This document shows positions 51,501-64,000 of a DNA stretch of 64,000 nt, piece after piece. Under the pieces are notes generated by a model that worked only from the letters and a program-made list of their open reading frames with translations, had not been told where the DNA came from and made no database searches. The stretch covers positions 3,491,710 to 3,555,709 of the forward strand of contig JACDOX010000061.1 of the NCBI GenBank assembly GCA_014549065.1, written 5' to 3'. Numbering within the stretch: position 1 is the stretch's first letter; each line of letters opens with the position of its first letter. Made by a program: the position numbers and the translations under genes. This stretch comes from Cardinalis cardinalis (Eukaryota; Chordata; Aves; Passeriformes; Cardinalidae).

Positions 51501-54249
51501 TCTGCATTTCTGTCCATTTTATTGGTTTTTTTGAGTCTCCTTAGGAGAGTGGGTTCTCCCAGTATTTTCAGCTGGTTTGCCTCAGTTCTGTGTAGGTATG
51601 AGAACAGCAGTCCCCTGCTGGCTGCATTTCTGGCAGGTGGATGCTTTCTTCTTGGCAAAAGGGGAATGAAGGTTGTTAAACACAGCTGCTAGAGCAGATA
51701 TAAACTGGTGTGTGCTGGAGCACCATAAATCACGCTGCTCCAAGACAGTAAAACCTGCCTGCTGTGCCCACACCCAGCAAGCCTCCGTGGTTTTCCCTTT
51801 TTAATGCAAACCACCCCATTACAGAACACTGTAGTTTATCATGTGCTGATGCTCCTACTCCATGCCAGGTGTGCCAGCACGAAAATCACTGCAACAGGCA
51901 CAGCAGCACCTTCACTGCTCTGATTTCTGTCCCTGCTCTGCGAGCTAGATAACCACTTGAGGATTGCTGCACACTNCACTTGGTTTTTGTGATTTCGTTT
52001 TATTTTTATAAATAACTAGCGTTTTAAANGAAACTGATAAAAAGGCTGCTCTCTGCTGATACGGCAGTGGCATTTGTTGTTGCACCGGGTGCTAGGTAGG
52101 GGAGAGCATTCTGTTACTAATGGTTTAAGTCATGACTAATGCTATGTGCCAACAACAGAGATACAGATTCAAATTTAAATGAACTACCCAGGCAGTGTTT
52201 TACAGGATGTGTTTCTTGTTGGCAATTTGTTGTTCCTGACAACCTCGGATCCTCAGGCCGTTGTTACACCCGCCGCTGGGATTAGAACACACACAGCCTG
52301 AGCTTATAAATGTTTCAAAACTGCTGTGATGGAGCAGCAGAATTTTAAAATGTAATCAGATGTTCTTTTGAAAGTGGCTAATGTGAAAGAAGCCAGATTT
52401 GGTGGGGCTTGATTTTAGTTTTGAAGCAGCATCTTTTTTTATACTTCAGTATGTTTTTCTGATGCTGCTTCCTACAACCTTCCAACTACTCTTGTCCACC
52501 AGAAATGAAAAAGCAAAGGCAAAGCTGGAAAGCTACAGGAAGAAAAGTTTTAGGNGCTAGAAGACTCTTCTGCTTCAGGTCCATAAAGGAGTAGATTTTT
52601 GTGGGATTGATTTCTTTGAGACAGATGTGCTTACAACCCTTCCTCACAGCATCATTTCATTATTGAAGGCTTTCTTCTTGATTATATTACAGAAGGATTC
52701 TGTGTTTCTCATTGGACTTTAATAACAAAGAAGCCTGTTTTGAACTTTAGAAAGCAGGGTTTCGTCAGTCTGGCTTTTTATTTAGTCTTTTTTTATTAGA
52801 GCAATCCTTTATAACAAGATTAGCACATGGAAGGTGGCTGAGATCTGCTCCACAGGGGCCTTCACCTTTATCACATCAGTGCTTCAAAAGTTCCCGACAG
52901 CTGCTCACAAACCCCTTTGTGAAGTGCAGCCTATTTCCTTATCTTCCTGTGGAAAGGCTTCCCAAGTGTCTGTCCACAGGCATTCAATTCCACATCTCCA
53001 AATTAAAACCTGCTCTAAAGGAATACACGATAGACCGGTGCTCTTTTGTCTCCTGCATCAGCTCCTGAAGTGAGATTAAGGTAAAANGTATTTTTATACA
53101 AAATGAGGTCTCTGTTCCTTATCTCTGTGTTTATCTAAAATGTCAGAGTTAAATGTATCAGACATGAATGCTTTGTGGAAGCAGANCAAACAGTTTATCA
53201 ATCTGGTTATGATTGCAATAAATCCTTTGATCCTCCTGATGCTGCTGCTTCCTTTAATATCCAATCTGATTGATAACAAAGTTTTTGCATTTAGGAGTTA
53301 ANTGTTCGACTTGATAGTTTGGAATAATACCATGGCATAGAGTTGTGTCATGATTATAGCTTTTGTTTATCCAAGTGTTTTAAACAATATAATTATAGAT
53401 TAAGTTAATAGTCCAGTGTGCCATAGAACTAACACATCATTATTAGTGTGATTATTGCAAAAAACCCACAAATTTGTGATATTTAGTACCTTATTCAATT
53501 ATTTTTTTTGCATGGAGATGCTGTCCTTTCTTTTGGTAGAAAAAAAAAAGCTCAACCCCCTGATCTTATTAAAATGGTGTAAGTGAAACATATGACCCTG
53601 AAATCAAACTGTTTCTAACTACTCCAATTTGATCTAATGCATTACTCAGAATCATGCTTCTTTTTTTAATAGTTATTAAGAATCTTTTATTTTGTGATTA
53701 TAATACTGGTTTGGGGCTTGCTCTATCAAAATAATCAGAATAAGAAAGTTTTCTTAAAATATTTTATGATTTTTTCCCTGTATTTTTATTTCTGCCCATA
53801 AAAAGGCTTAGGACAGAATCAGTCATTCTTGAATTATTGATTCCTTTCTATTGTGCTGAACTCATTTCACACACATCCTTCCCTACCAAAACATGTTCTT
53901 TGTGAGCAATGTCCCTTACTTGTGAGGGTGTGGTGGCATTGCACTGACTGCATTTCTCTCATTTTAGAGCTCTTGGATAATTCCTACACAGGCTTCCATC
54001 TGTACTCCTGTTTTTAGGATTCTAATCCTGTTCTCTTGGAAAATATTGCAAAGTCCAGTTAAATNCTTTGAAGTCAAGAATAAGATAATTCTTCAGGATT
54101 GGATAATGGGAATTTGCTGAATTCCTCTTAACCTGATGTCTTGCACAGTGATATCTGACAGAATGCACTCAAAGAATGCAAGTTCTTGTTTTCACAGCTA
54201 TTACTTCAAATTTGATCTGTCCCACGTCTTGTTTGGAAGGTCACTAAGT

Positions 54250-54289
54250 GAAACAAGATTTTCTGTCAAGAAACAAGATTTTCTGTCAG
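54250..54289. repeat. Two-copy 20-bp tandem repeat
   Basis: GAAACAAGATTTTCTGTCA is present twice in direct succession, 20 bp apart, the copies differing only at the last base of the unit. Confidence 0.9.
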
Positions 54290-56491
54290 TGTCAAGCTCT
54301 GCTCTGTAACTCCCATGGGCCCCATTCTGAGTGCCTTGCAATTGGAGCAGCCCTGTAGAAAACACAAATTCCACAGCGAGAAACAAGAACCCCAGTCATG
54401 TTCAGCTCTGCCCCTTCAGGCTGCTGAGCCCTGCCAGCCTGGATGGGACTGTCTGTGGCACTGGGAGGGTTGGATGAGATGTGATTTATCCCTCAGATCT
54501 AGAANGGAGCAATTCATTACCAAAGCGTGATTTAATTCATTAGTGTCATTAGAGCAGAGGATAATTTGCTTATTAGAGCTCAGAGAAGCCCTGGCAGTGC
54601 TCACCTTTTTTCCCAGAACAGGACTGGTGGTGAGCCTGCCCAATACTCTTTTTCTTGGTGTGCAGTACCTGACTCCTGATGTGGCATGAGAAACCTGCTG
54701 GGTAGTTTTTAGTGATGAATGGGAGATTTCTGTACAACCCATGTTTTGGAAGCCTCAGGCTCTCATNAGTTCTGTTTTATCTGCAAACAGAATTGGTTGT
54801 GGATTTCTATGGACTAACAACAGCAGCATAAGATATGCCAAAATCAGCTTAACTTCCACGTGGATCTACCTGAGACATCATTTGTCTCTGTGCCTCAGTG
54901 NGGGGGGATCTGTTCGAGTGTGCTGAGCCCTAGCTGGAATAGTCACATCAATTAATTGCTCATAACAGAGAAGTACTTTAGTCAATAAACACTTTTTGTG
55001 TGTAATTAAATGGCAAACTGGAGGTGAGGGNTTTAGTAATCCTAAGGAATATTTGTGAACATGCTGCAAATCGTTGTGTTTATCTCCTCCTGGATGGTGA
55101 GAAAAAGGGACGCTCTGGGTTCCACAAGGTAAAATAATGAGGAAAAGGCTCTTTTTCTGTTGCCTTGGAGCACTTTCTTCTTGCTAGTTGTTCCACTGCT
55201 AAGAATTGGTTTATACTTATAAAAAGAAAGTTTATTCTCCCCATCAAGAAACCAAAACACACTCTCCTATCTAGAAAGGAAAATAGGAAACTGAATTTTT
55301 TCAATATGATCTCTTAATGCACTGGGTTTATTCCTGGCAGATACAATTTAACCTTCAAATTTGTACAACAGAGTATCGTTATGTATTTGTAGACTTCAGA
55401 GNTAAGCAGATATGAATTTATATGAAAATAAATAAACAGGCAGGAGACTGAGAGGAATCTTTCACCAAAGCTGTTTTCCACACACTTCAAACTGCTTGTG
55501 TTAAAAGCTCTGTTCTAATACCCAACCTTTAATGCAATATTCCGGGAAAAAAACCCTAATCTGTATTAGGATACAAAAAAAAAGCCCCCCTTAAATCAAC
55601 ATAACAGCTTTATGGTAATTTGTGTTCCTGCAGGTTGTACCTTACTGTTTAGATGTGATTCCGAGAAAACTTATGANCTCATGTAAGGAAAAAAAAAAGT
55701 GTATTTTTTCCCCCATCATTAGACTTTCCTCTAAGAATGCCTTATTATAAGTTTGGCAGCGCAGCAGGATTTATAATATTGAATACATTGTGTCAGCTCT
55801 CTTGTTTGCAGGAGGATAAAGTTCCATTATTCAGAGCTTTGCTTCAAATCCGTCCATTGTAGTGCAATTAAACACAGTCCTTTTTTTAGGACTAAACCTC
55901 ATGCTTCACGAAAATAAGCTTTCAAGATGAAGTGTGTAGGGTTTATGTACTACAGGTAAAAGCCCAGCTCTTTCACCAGGTCTGAGCACAGCACTCAGCT
56001 GGGCTGAGGTTGGACATAATCTCTGCTCATTTGGGCTTCTATTTTGTGCCCTGGCCAAGGACCATGCTCGGGCTGCAGAAAACATCTTGACTGCCTGGAC
56101 TGGAAGGATATTTTGTTTTCTTNTTTTTGTATTTAATTATCCCAGTAAAAAGATGAGCTGGGTTTTATGATGTAAATAAATGTTAGTGAGGTGAATTATG
56201 CCAGGGAACTCCAGCTATTTACTTGGGCCTTGTGGAAATATAAAGGATGAAGGGGATAGAGAGGACTTGTAGGTCTTTGTGGTTTCTATTTTTCATTACT
56301 TTATTGAGGACACAAGCAACCATGGTGTGTGCCTGAAGGGCTCTGAGTACAGTCATGTGCCCCAGGAGGCCTGCAAGGATTTGGGCAGCTTATGAAGGGG
56401 ATATGGAGTTGTTATTTGTTTTCTTTTAAATTGGGATTAGTCACCTTAAAGGAAAAATCTCTATATTGACTGAAGTTTCTGGTTTGGTCTG

Positions 56492-56514
56492 TTTTTTTTG
56501 TTTTTTTTTTTTTT
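56492..56514. repeat. Poly-T tract
   Basis: Eight T, one G, then fourteen T. Low-complexity; no element body is recognised on either side. Confidence 0.9.
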
Positions 56515-58219
56515 GCATCATTAGATTAAACAAGAGGATGAATCCCCTACAGGACTGGTTCACGTTCCACCCAGAGCTGGAAAGTTTGGTTTCACTTGTT
56601 CTCACTCAACTCAAAAAACTCAGAGTTCCATTTTGGATTTATTTGAACATCACTGTCTTCAGACACTGGGTGGTTTACAAGGATGCTGTTTTCTTGTTGA
56701 TGGGGAATTTGCAATCTTAACAGTTCTGTGATTTCTGGAAGGGGGCTTATGGCTAGGTCCTGTGACATCCAGAGCACTGAATTTCAAATTAAAGGAATCT
56801 GAAGTTTTGTAAGTATGTCTTTAAAACCCCACATCCCCAAGCTATGAGAGCCTACACTTTATTTCTTCTTGTTTGAGAAGAAACAAGTTCTGCAATATTT
56901 TAGAAACTAGAAAAAGTATAAATATTCCATCTGACAAGTCCTTTGCCTAATGTAAGTCCCAGAACTCAGGTCGAAAGCCCATCTGTCACCACACAGAGCT
57001 AAAAACAAGGCAGAAATAAGAATATTCACATCCTCATAATGGAGTTTTGGAGTGCAATGGGAAAAGAGCCATTTCCTGCATTGTGATTCTGCTGTTATTT
57101 ATTGNATTAGTATTTTTTATATTCAGTTCATATGACCTTTTGCTTTTGCTGTATTTTAAAATATATGCCTTAGATATTGTATCAAGTGCTATGAACGAGT
57201 GCTGGAAAATGTAGTTCCTTCTGTATTATATTGCCTTGATTTCATAACCTAAATTCCACTCATAGTTCAAAAATATGAAGAAAGATGTTGGTTTTCTTGA
57301 AGAAGGCAATTTGGGGAATTCTTTTTGTTGATTTTCTTTCACTAATGTTCTTGCTGCAAGGGAATTTTCTGAGTTGGAGGGTTTACAGATTGCCAGGACA
57401 GTAATAAAACAGATGTTCATATAGATTTCAAAACCTCCCCAAATTAGACTTTCTCCTTACAACATCNCTGATGTTTCAGCTCTGCTGGGTTGGAGTCTGC
57501 AGTTATTTGCAGCCCAAACTGCACCACGCTTACAGGCTCCCAGCCTAAAGCTTTCTAACAAGTTTAGTCTGTTGTTAACCAGCTTAGTGTATTATTTATA
57601 ACCAGAACATCAGTTAAGATAAAGACTCCACTGCTCTGTGCCCTGCCTGGAAGGGTTTGCAGCCTAATTACAGAGTCAAGTGGATTTTGCAAACATGGAA
57701 TAAGCCACAGGACAGCTCTGTGGGTGCCCAATCGGTTCTGGGTCACTTATTTGTGAGTTACTATCAAGCTTTCCCCTGAATTCTCGGTGCACCAACTTCT
57801 GTTATTCAAAGAGGACTAGATCTGCTTTTATGAGGAACAAGATGAGAGTGCCCCCTCCCCTTTTTTCCATTACTGCTGCTGATTCTTCTGTGAAAGACCC
57901 TAGATAATTCCTTTTCTCCTGAAAGCTGCCCTTTTCGAGTGTTTGTGCAGAGCTCTCAGGCCCCACCTTTTGTTTTCCCTTAGCCCAGCTGGATCAGTCT
58001 GGCTCTCTCTGTCATTACCTCAGATCAATATTTCTCACCCTCTGATTATTTGTACTTCACTCCAGTGCCTCGTCAATGCCTTTCTGCAGGGCAGTGCAAT
58101 ATTCCAGATGCCATCAGGGCTATTGAAGGCGTCAGTGCTGCTCCCTGTGCCAAGGAGTGATGTCACTGCAGGTGTCCCAAACGCCTCTCCCCTGTCCCCG
58201 TGCCAGGCTGGCGTGTGTT

Positions 58220-58601
58220 TGTACCATGATATTTTGTGAAAAGTCCTTTCCTTAGGATTTTTCCTCCTGAGAAGCTGAGAGGCCTCAGGAACAAAATGCA
58301 AACAATGGTTATCTGCTGCTGTGGAATGCAACAGGTGCATCTGGGATTGGTCTCATGTGGTTGTTGCTAATTAATGGCCAATCACAGTCAGCTGGCTCGG
58401 ACNCTCTGTCCCAGACACAAGCTTTTGTTATCATTCTTTCCTTTTCTATTCTTAGCTTAGCNAGCCTTCTGATGAAATCCTTTCTTCTATTCTTTTAGTA
58501 TATTTTTAATATAATATATATCATAAAATAATAAATCAGCCTTCTGAAACATGGAGTCAGATCCTCGTCTCTTCCCTCGGACCCCTGTGAACACGGTCAC
58601 A
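58220..58601 (+). mobile_element. Solo LTR of an endogenous retrovirus (passerine type)
   Basis: About 382 bp beginning TGTACCATGA and ending ACGGTCACA, the TG...CA ends of a retroviral LTR. The 7-mer GTGTGTT occurs immediately before (58213-58219) and after (58602-58608), which looks like a target-site duplication, extended by chance or with a slightly misplaced LTR end since retroviral duplications are 4-6 bp. Inside are a CCAAT box (58378-58382), an AT-rich TATA-like stretch (about 58498-58530) and AATAAA (58530-58535), in the order U3 promoter then polyadenylation signal. I recall this LTR sequence as abundant in songbird genomes, but not the family name with certainty. No retroviral genes are attached on either side, so it is the product of LTR-LTR recombination. 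Confidence 0.85.
58530..58535 (+). promoter_or_regulatory. Polyadenylation signal inside the solo LTR
   Basis: AATAAA in sense orientation with the host gene, about 66 bp before the LTR end. In retroviral LTRs this signal lies in R. Whether it causes premature termination of CDH13 transcripts cannot be told from the sequence. Confidence 0.6.
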
Positions 58602-61600
58602 GTGTGTTCAACCCCTGTGCTGGTTCCATTCTGGACNCTTTCAGCTCGTTATGAGAATGTTTTATTTGCATTTCTTCATCACTACCTGATGAATAAACAT
58701 TCTTCAGAAAACAAAGACCTTTCCTAAATTCTGCTTGGAATAATGGAAGGAATTCCCTTTGACTTCAGAGGCTTTTCAGTCAGGCCCCCATTGAAACATT
58801 TCGTTGTCAAGTAATTGTTGTGTAAATCGTTGTCTTTCTCTTGATAGCAGTTGCTCTTNCATCTTGGATTAAGATGCATATTTGGGTCTAACGTGTTCAA
58901 ATTTCAGAAACAACATGTACAGAAGTTATATCTATTCTTGACTTCTGTTTGTGCTATTGAATATAACACAGTCAGAAAAATGAATTTACACTTCATCGTT
59001 GGGGAAGAAGTATTTCCAGACAACTCATAATTTCAGGATTCTTCAAAGATTAAAGACAAGGAAGGAGTTGAGGAAGAGTGAAGGAGATTTTTTTAATCAA
59101 AATGTAGGTTTTGTTTTGAAAGATAGGAGAGAGAAAAGGAATTTCTCAATTGNGATTTTAGAATATATAATTAAGGAAAAGTTTATTAGTGACCCCCTGA
59201 CACAGGGTTGGTATTGTTTTCATTTCTGTCAGGTGTTCAACTGATACAGGACCCAACCTTTTTTGCCAAAGTGTTTCTTGAAATAATTTGGTGGCCAACC
59301 TGATGCTAAAGAAGGCAGGGTCTTATATAAAGCAGTGCATAAAGCTGCCTAGTTAATGTTGTTTATTGTCATGAANAGCTGATGAAATTCAGCAGAAAAT
59401 TGCAAAGTGTGTAGGGTTTGTGATGGAATAAATAAAATGGANAAATAGCTTCATTGTGGAACATCCCACAGCAGAAATACTGCTTTTTAATTAAGGGAAT
59501 TACAAATTGGAAAGCCAGGTAAGGATGACAGGATGCCCAACAAACTAAACTGAGCAGAGACTCACCTCTNTTTGCAGAAATGAGTGCCTGTAAGAGAATG
59601 AGACAATAAAATTGGAAGGCTGGATCCTTACATGGAGTGAGTGCTTAATCCATCATTTAACTCACCAGAACACCCAGGCTAATGAGCAGGCCTTTTTAGA
59701 TTGTATTTAATGTTAAATATGTGCTCGAGTGCCTCACTCCCTGTTAAATATTCACTGCATGGTCAGATCCTCTGACTTCAGAAGGATTATTAGTGAGTTG
59801 TAAAAATACAAGGGTTTGGCTGTTCTATTAAATTGGGCAAATGATGCTTGGTTGCCTTGTAGAGGATCAGGTCCAAATCTGGCACTTCACTTGCTAAAGC
59901 AGCACATGATACTGCAGTGACACCTTCCTTGGTGCTTTTGGGACAAGTTTATATTCCATTAATTAAACAGTTTATGATCATTTTTCTCCTGTCTCCATTT
60001 GTGAGGAGTTTTCTAGTGAAAATGAGGAGGTTTTTATTTGTAATTTATTTAAATGAATATTTTACAATTACATTTGTTGCATGTACAGAAATAAGGGCAA
60101 ATAGTTTCACTTATACTTGCAGGAATCTCAGAGTATAAGGAAGCTCTGAATAAGTTTCTTATTCTCTCCTCTCTAACACCACCTCCAAACCAGGTGGTTT
60201 GTGGTCCTTTTGCTTGACTCTGAATATTTTGTTAGGAACAGAACAGAATAAATACAGAGCCCTTCTGGNTCCCAGCATCATTTTTCCCTCAGCCAGGTGG
60301 AAAGAACATTTCTCGGCTATAATTTGTTTTGGTGCTATAATTGTTGTTCTCAATAAATAAAGTAATTTCAGAGTGACTAAGGAGGCATGTCGTGCAACAA
60401 ATACACCATGAATGCACAGGGGATAATTATCTTAATTGTGTTATCCTTTATTTAGCTGGATGAATGGCGAGGGATCCTGGGTTTAGTGGAGAGCTTCAAG
60501 AACAGGAGGATCATTTTTACCTCACTGTGAGCATTTGTGTTTGTGGGGCTCTGCTCAGAGATCAATGTTTGTGTTGTCCATGAGGATAAGGGAGAGGCAC
60601 CAGAGCACAGACCACACTTCCTTCCTGCTCCAGGTGAGAGGAGAAGCAGCTTTGATCCCTTCCCAGATTATTCAAAGTCCAAGTCCCCACTCATCAATGG
60701 CTGAGACTTTTCCTCAGCCTGTTTTAAATGGTGCATGTGGGTAAATGCCCCTGGAGGCAGTGGAGGTGCTGGATTCAGCAGACATGGCAACAGACTGACA
60801 AAGTCAAATGGAATAGCAAAACCATGAATCTTGTTCATTGTGTTTTTCCTTTTCATTTTTATCTCTCTCNGATTCAGAAGCACAGAAAATCTGTTATCTC
60901 AATAGAGATCTGCATCATCTCTTTGAATCAGAATATAAAAGAAGCAGAGCTGTGCTGCTGTTGAATAATTCTAATATAATATTATATTGACTAGCTGTGT
61001 TTAATTAAAATAGAGTTTTATATCTGAGATATGTAGTGCAGATAACCTTGTTCAAGGATGTAATTTCACATTAAAATAAGAACCAGAAATATGTAACCTC
61101 CCAATAGTGAATCAATAATCAATCAGTAACACTCCTTAATTAAGTCCCAATCAGTTCTAATCATTGTATCATGTACTGTAAAACCATTTAGTCTACAGAA
61201 AGCTTTGCTATCTCTTTCAAACTGTGATTTGTAATATCACAGAATGCATTTAAAAAATTACTTCAGCTGCTGGGACAGTTGAGAGATATTACTGGAGAAG
61301 AAGAAAATNAATCCTAATATTGTCTAATATAATTAATTTTATATTTGTATTTTCTTTGTACCTTAGTTTAAATATACAGAATTTCTGTTCTAAAGTGAAT
61401 TATGGTACAAGCCTTGAATAAGAATGTTGGTATGATTTTGAAAATACCATAATGGTTTTTTTTACCCTGATTAGTGTCTTCCATTACATGGAGAGGCCAA
61501 CAAATGTTTCTGGTTTCAGTAATTAACATACTCTGGAGAGAACTCAAAACCTACAAATCCACAGAGAACCCCTGTGACCACTTCATTCTGCCCCCTGTGC

Positions 61601-64000
61601 TTATGGGTCAGGTGGTTTCCCTGAACTGGTTCTTCTGGACCCTGAGCAATTCTATGGGAGGAAAACCAGAAGAACATAAATAATTGACCAGTAATGGAAA
61701 ACTGAGAAGAAANTAAATTTCACCCTTTGTAAATAGTACTATATTTTGTCTTCTGAAGCAAAGTGGGGTGTCCCTCATGCTCATTGTTTTCCTTGATTGC
61801 AGTGTGTGGTCAGATTAACCTGCAAAGCCCCTGAGCTAAAGCAATTCCTGCTCTGTCCAGTGCCAGGAGAATATCCAGGTGGGATTTAACTCCAGAGTGT
61901 GGCACACACAGCAGCCTCATTATTTCCTTCAGTGCACACATTCTTCTGCCCTGAAACCAAACAAAGCACTTTAACATGCACGTATCCTGGTAATAAATGC
62001 TTTCTTACCCAAGGAGATATAAATTAAGCCTCCTGGTTTATTCTACTTCAGTTAAGTTCTGTTAAAGGTGCTCAAGTCATAATTTTTTCATTGCTCTATT
62101 GGCAGCAGATGAAGTTGAAAACCAGGGAGCAGAACACAGGTTCCTGGGCTGTTCTGGCCACAGGCAGACTCCTAAACCCAGGTCAGATAAAAATCAGCTT
62201 GTAAGCAAGCAGCCCCANTGGCAGCTTCAGGTAAAGCTTTTGGAAAAGGCAGCTTTTACTTGCTGTTAGTTTGGTTTAGAAGCAAATGTTCTTCTACAGT
62301 GATGTCTTGCCTGCTGACATCCAAATAATACCACTGCTTCTGTTCTCATCCTTCTGGGGAGCAGACAAATGCTTTCCATCAGCTTCTAAAAGCCAAATTT
62401 TCAGCTGAAAGGAATCAGGATGTGTCTATAATAATCAGTGTTGTTCTGAGATCCATCAGCTGGCACTAAATACAGCAGGCATGCAGAAGCCTTTTGTTTC
62501 CAGCAGAACTTCCCTGTTGAATTAAACAGAGACTTCTGCTTAAAAAAATCAATATCACAGCATACCTCACTGACATTATTTTAAAACACAAATGATTTTT
62601 AGTTCCAGATCTATATACCAAAATAGATTTCCTTTGCATTTTTCCCCATTTACTCATAGCACTAGGGAGGTTATGTTTCCATAAATATTTTGGAGTCCAT
62701 CTTCAGTTCCACGTATAAGAGTTAAAGTGGATGATTTGTAGCAGAATTTTGTTGTTTCTTGGATGTTTAATAGAAGGACACAGTAAAAACATAGTTCTGA
62801 AAGAATCATTAAATGTTTTTCAGGTGTGCTGTATTGTATTGCACATCTCAAACTCAGGTTTGGGCCAGGTTCTTCTCAGCTGTACTTAGCAAACTGGAAT
62901 AATTATATATCTACATGTGTACTGTGTTCCTCTTCAGAAAAACACTTTGAATTTCCATTGACATAATCAGGGACATTTCAACTGATGTCATTGGTATTGT
63001 CCACTCATTCTTTGCAGGTGGAACTGTTATTAGTCCCTTGAATTTCAGCTGAGAACCTATTCCAGGTAGTGAATGTATGACCAAGATGAATTAAAGCAGT
63101 TAGTGATGGTTTTCTTTNCACATGCATTGGTTTGGTCAGGTTAATCTAAAGAGGATTAAGTAATATTATATGTCCTTTTTTAGGGAAAAAAGAGATAGGA
63201 TTTCTTCTGAAATACTNTGTAATCCTCCTCATATGCCAGTAAGGTGAATTGAGTTAAATTCACACTGACTTATTTCAGCTGGATGTATCCCAGAGGTTCT
63301 TCCAAGTTTCTCATTGGGAGTTTCTTGTATTTCATACCCTGCAGAAGCCCACAAATTTCAAGAATTACATAGAAAGAGGACCTTGATGTGCTGGATATTT
63401 AGCTGATAAGGTCCAGTAAGACTGAGTTCCTTCCTAGTCAGTTCCCACCTGAGTGTACTTTAGGTTTCCATCAAAATCCTGGAGACTTCTGAGGAAACAC
63501 TCAGATATATGGGAACAACAAAACATGAACCATTTAAATTTTCCTGAAAATCTGCTTCTCTAGAGAGCCACATACTCTGTTTGCTCCATCTACTGCAAAT
63601 CTGAGCTGCTCTTGGCTTTGATTCTCTGAGCTTCTCCTGCTGTGCACGTTTTGACAAACAAGAACTTCCCTGCCCAAGGGCTGCAGAGCAGCCACAGCCA
63701 GAACCTGCCACCCTCATTCTCATTTCCAGGCAGGTTGTACTTGCATTAAATGCAGTACGTGACATGTTAATGACATGGAATCCATTGCATTCCGATAATC
63801 CATCTCTTATGAGCAGAGGAGAAATTATATGTAAGAGCAGAAAAGAGCCAGGGCTTTTCAAAAATTGCAGGCCTATTATGAGACTCTTAAACAGACAATT
63901 CTGTCTAGGAACCTGTTCTTTCACCATTTCAAAATGAGCCTGAAAATAATTTAAAGCACAAAACTTGCATTAAAAAAACCAACCCCAAAACCAAATGCAC
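58602..64000. other. Unique intronic sequence to the window end
   Basis: No gene or interspersed repeat recognised. The minus-strand open frame at 63460-63927 (155 codons) is the longest in the window but has no family resemblance, no splice support and ordinary intron composition. A stretch at about 60370-60480 rich in TAATT and ATTATC cores is a weak candidate for conserved non-coding sequence. Confidence 0.5.

Larger units (their letters stand above)
48594..58219. other. Unique intronic sequence, minor repeats only
   Basis: No gene recognised. The minus-strand open frame at 48688-49131 (147 codons, one N) lacks any domain I know and its hydrophobic stretch is compositional. A 20-bp tandem duplication lies at 54250 and a T-run at 56492. 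A stretch around 52050-52290 keeps several CpGs near the repeated TTGTTG pattern. Confidence 0.5.
26940..64000 (+). other. CDH13: CDH13 intron 2, 5' portion
   Basis: Downstream of the donor no reading frame resembles the continuation of the T-cadherin prodomain or the EC repeats, so the remaining 37 kb is read as intron 2. No gene on either strand could be recognised inside it. Nested non-coding RNAs cannot be excluded by reading alone. Confidence 0.85.

Noticed and set aside
61226..61260. ATCACAGAATGCATT as another CR1 end
   Set aside because: Only the first few bases resemble the CR1 terminus; none of the following tail blocks is present.
63460..63927. Longest open frame in the window, 155 codons, minus strand
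   Set aside because: No signature residues or domain, no splice or promoter context, and composition like the surrounding intron.
1..64000. CRISPR array, operon, prophage or other microbial system
   Set aside because: No microbial gene density, ribosome binding sites or spaced repeats; all recognisable elements are avian and intronic.

Overview
The window is non-coding vertebrate DNA of bird type, almost entirely intronic. Three 5'-truncated CR1 retrotransposon ends and a solo retroviral LTR of a kind I associate with songbirds suggest a passerine. There are no bacterial-style genes. The many short open frames are chance frames on both strands, interrupted by Ns and lacking splice context.

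One coding exon is clear. Positions 26828-26939 (+) form a 112-bp exon with a strong acceptor and donor. Its peptide matches the second coding exon of T-cadherin (CDH13), a GPI-anchored atypical cadherin. Phase, length and residue register all agree with exon 2. The window therefore reads: 3' part of CDH13 intron 1 (1-26827), exon 2, then 5' part of CDH13 intron 2 (26940-64000). Very long introns are normal for CDH13.

Intron 1 holds a sense CR1 end (about 3267-3541), an antisense CR1 end (about 20389-20557) and minor tandem repeats. A roughly 250-bp repeat (copy A, 26399-26652) lies just before exon 2. Intron 2 holds the second copy (copy B, 35342-35594), an antisense CR1 end (39406 to about 39815), several tandem duplications, and a solo LTR (58220-58601) flanked by identical 7-mers. 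The rest is AT-rich unique sequence, with a few stretches that look like possible conserved non-coding elements but cannot be proven by reading.

The most notable observation is the A/B pair. The two copies are in direct orientation about 8.9 kb apart, on either side of CDH13 exon 2. They share a 134-bp core with only 3 mismatches and differ by a small inversion next to a hairpin. I found no new gene system; the interest lies in structural variation around an exon.
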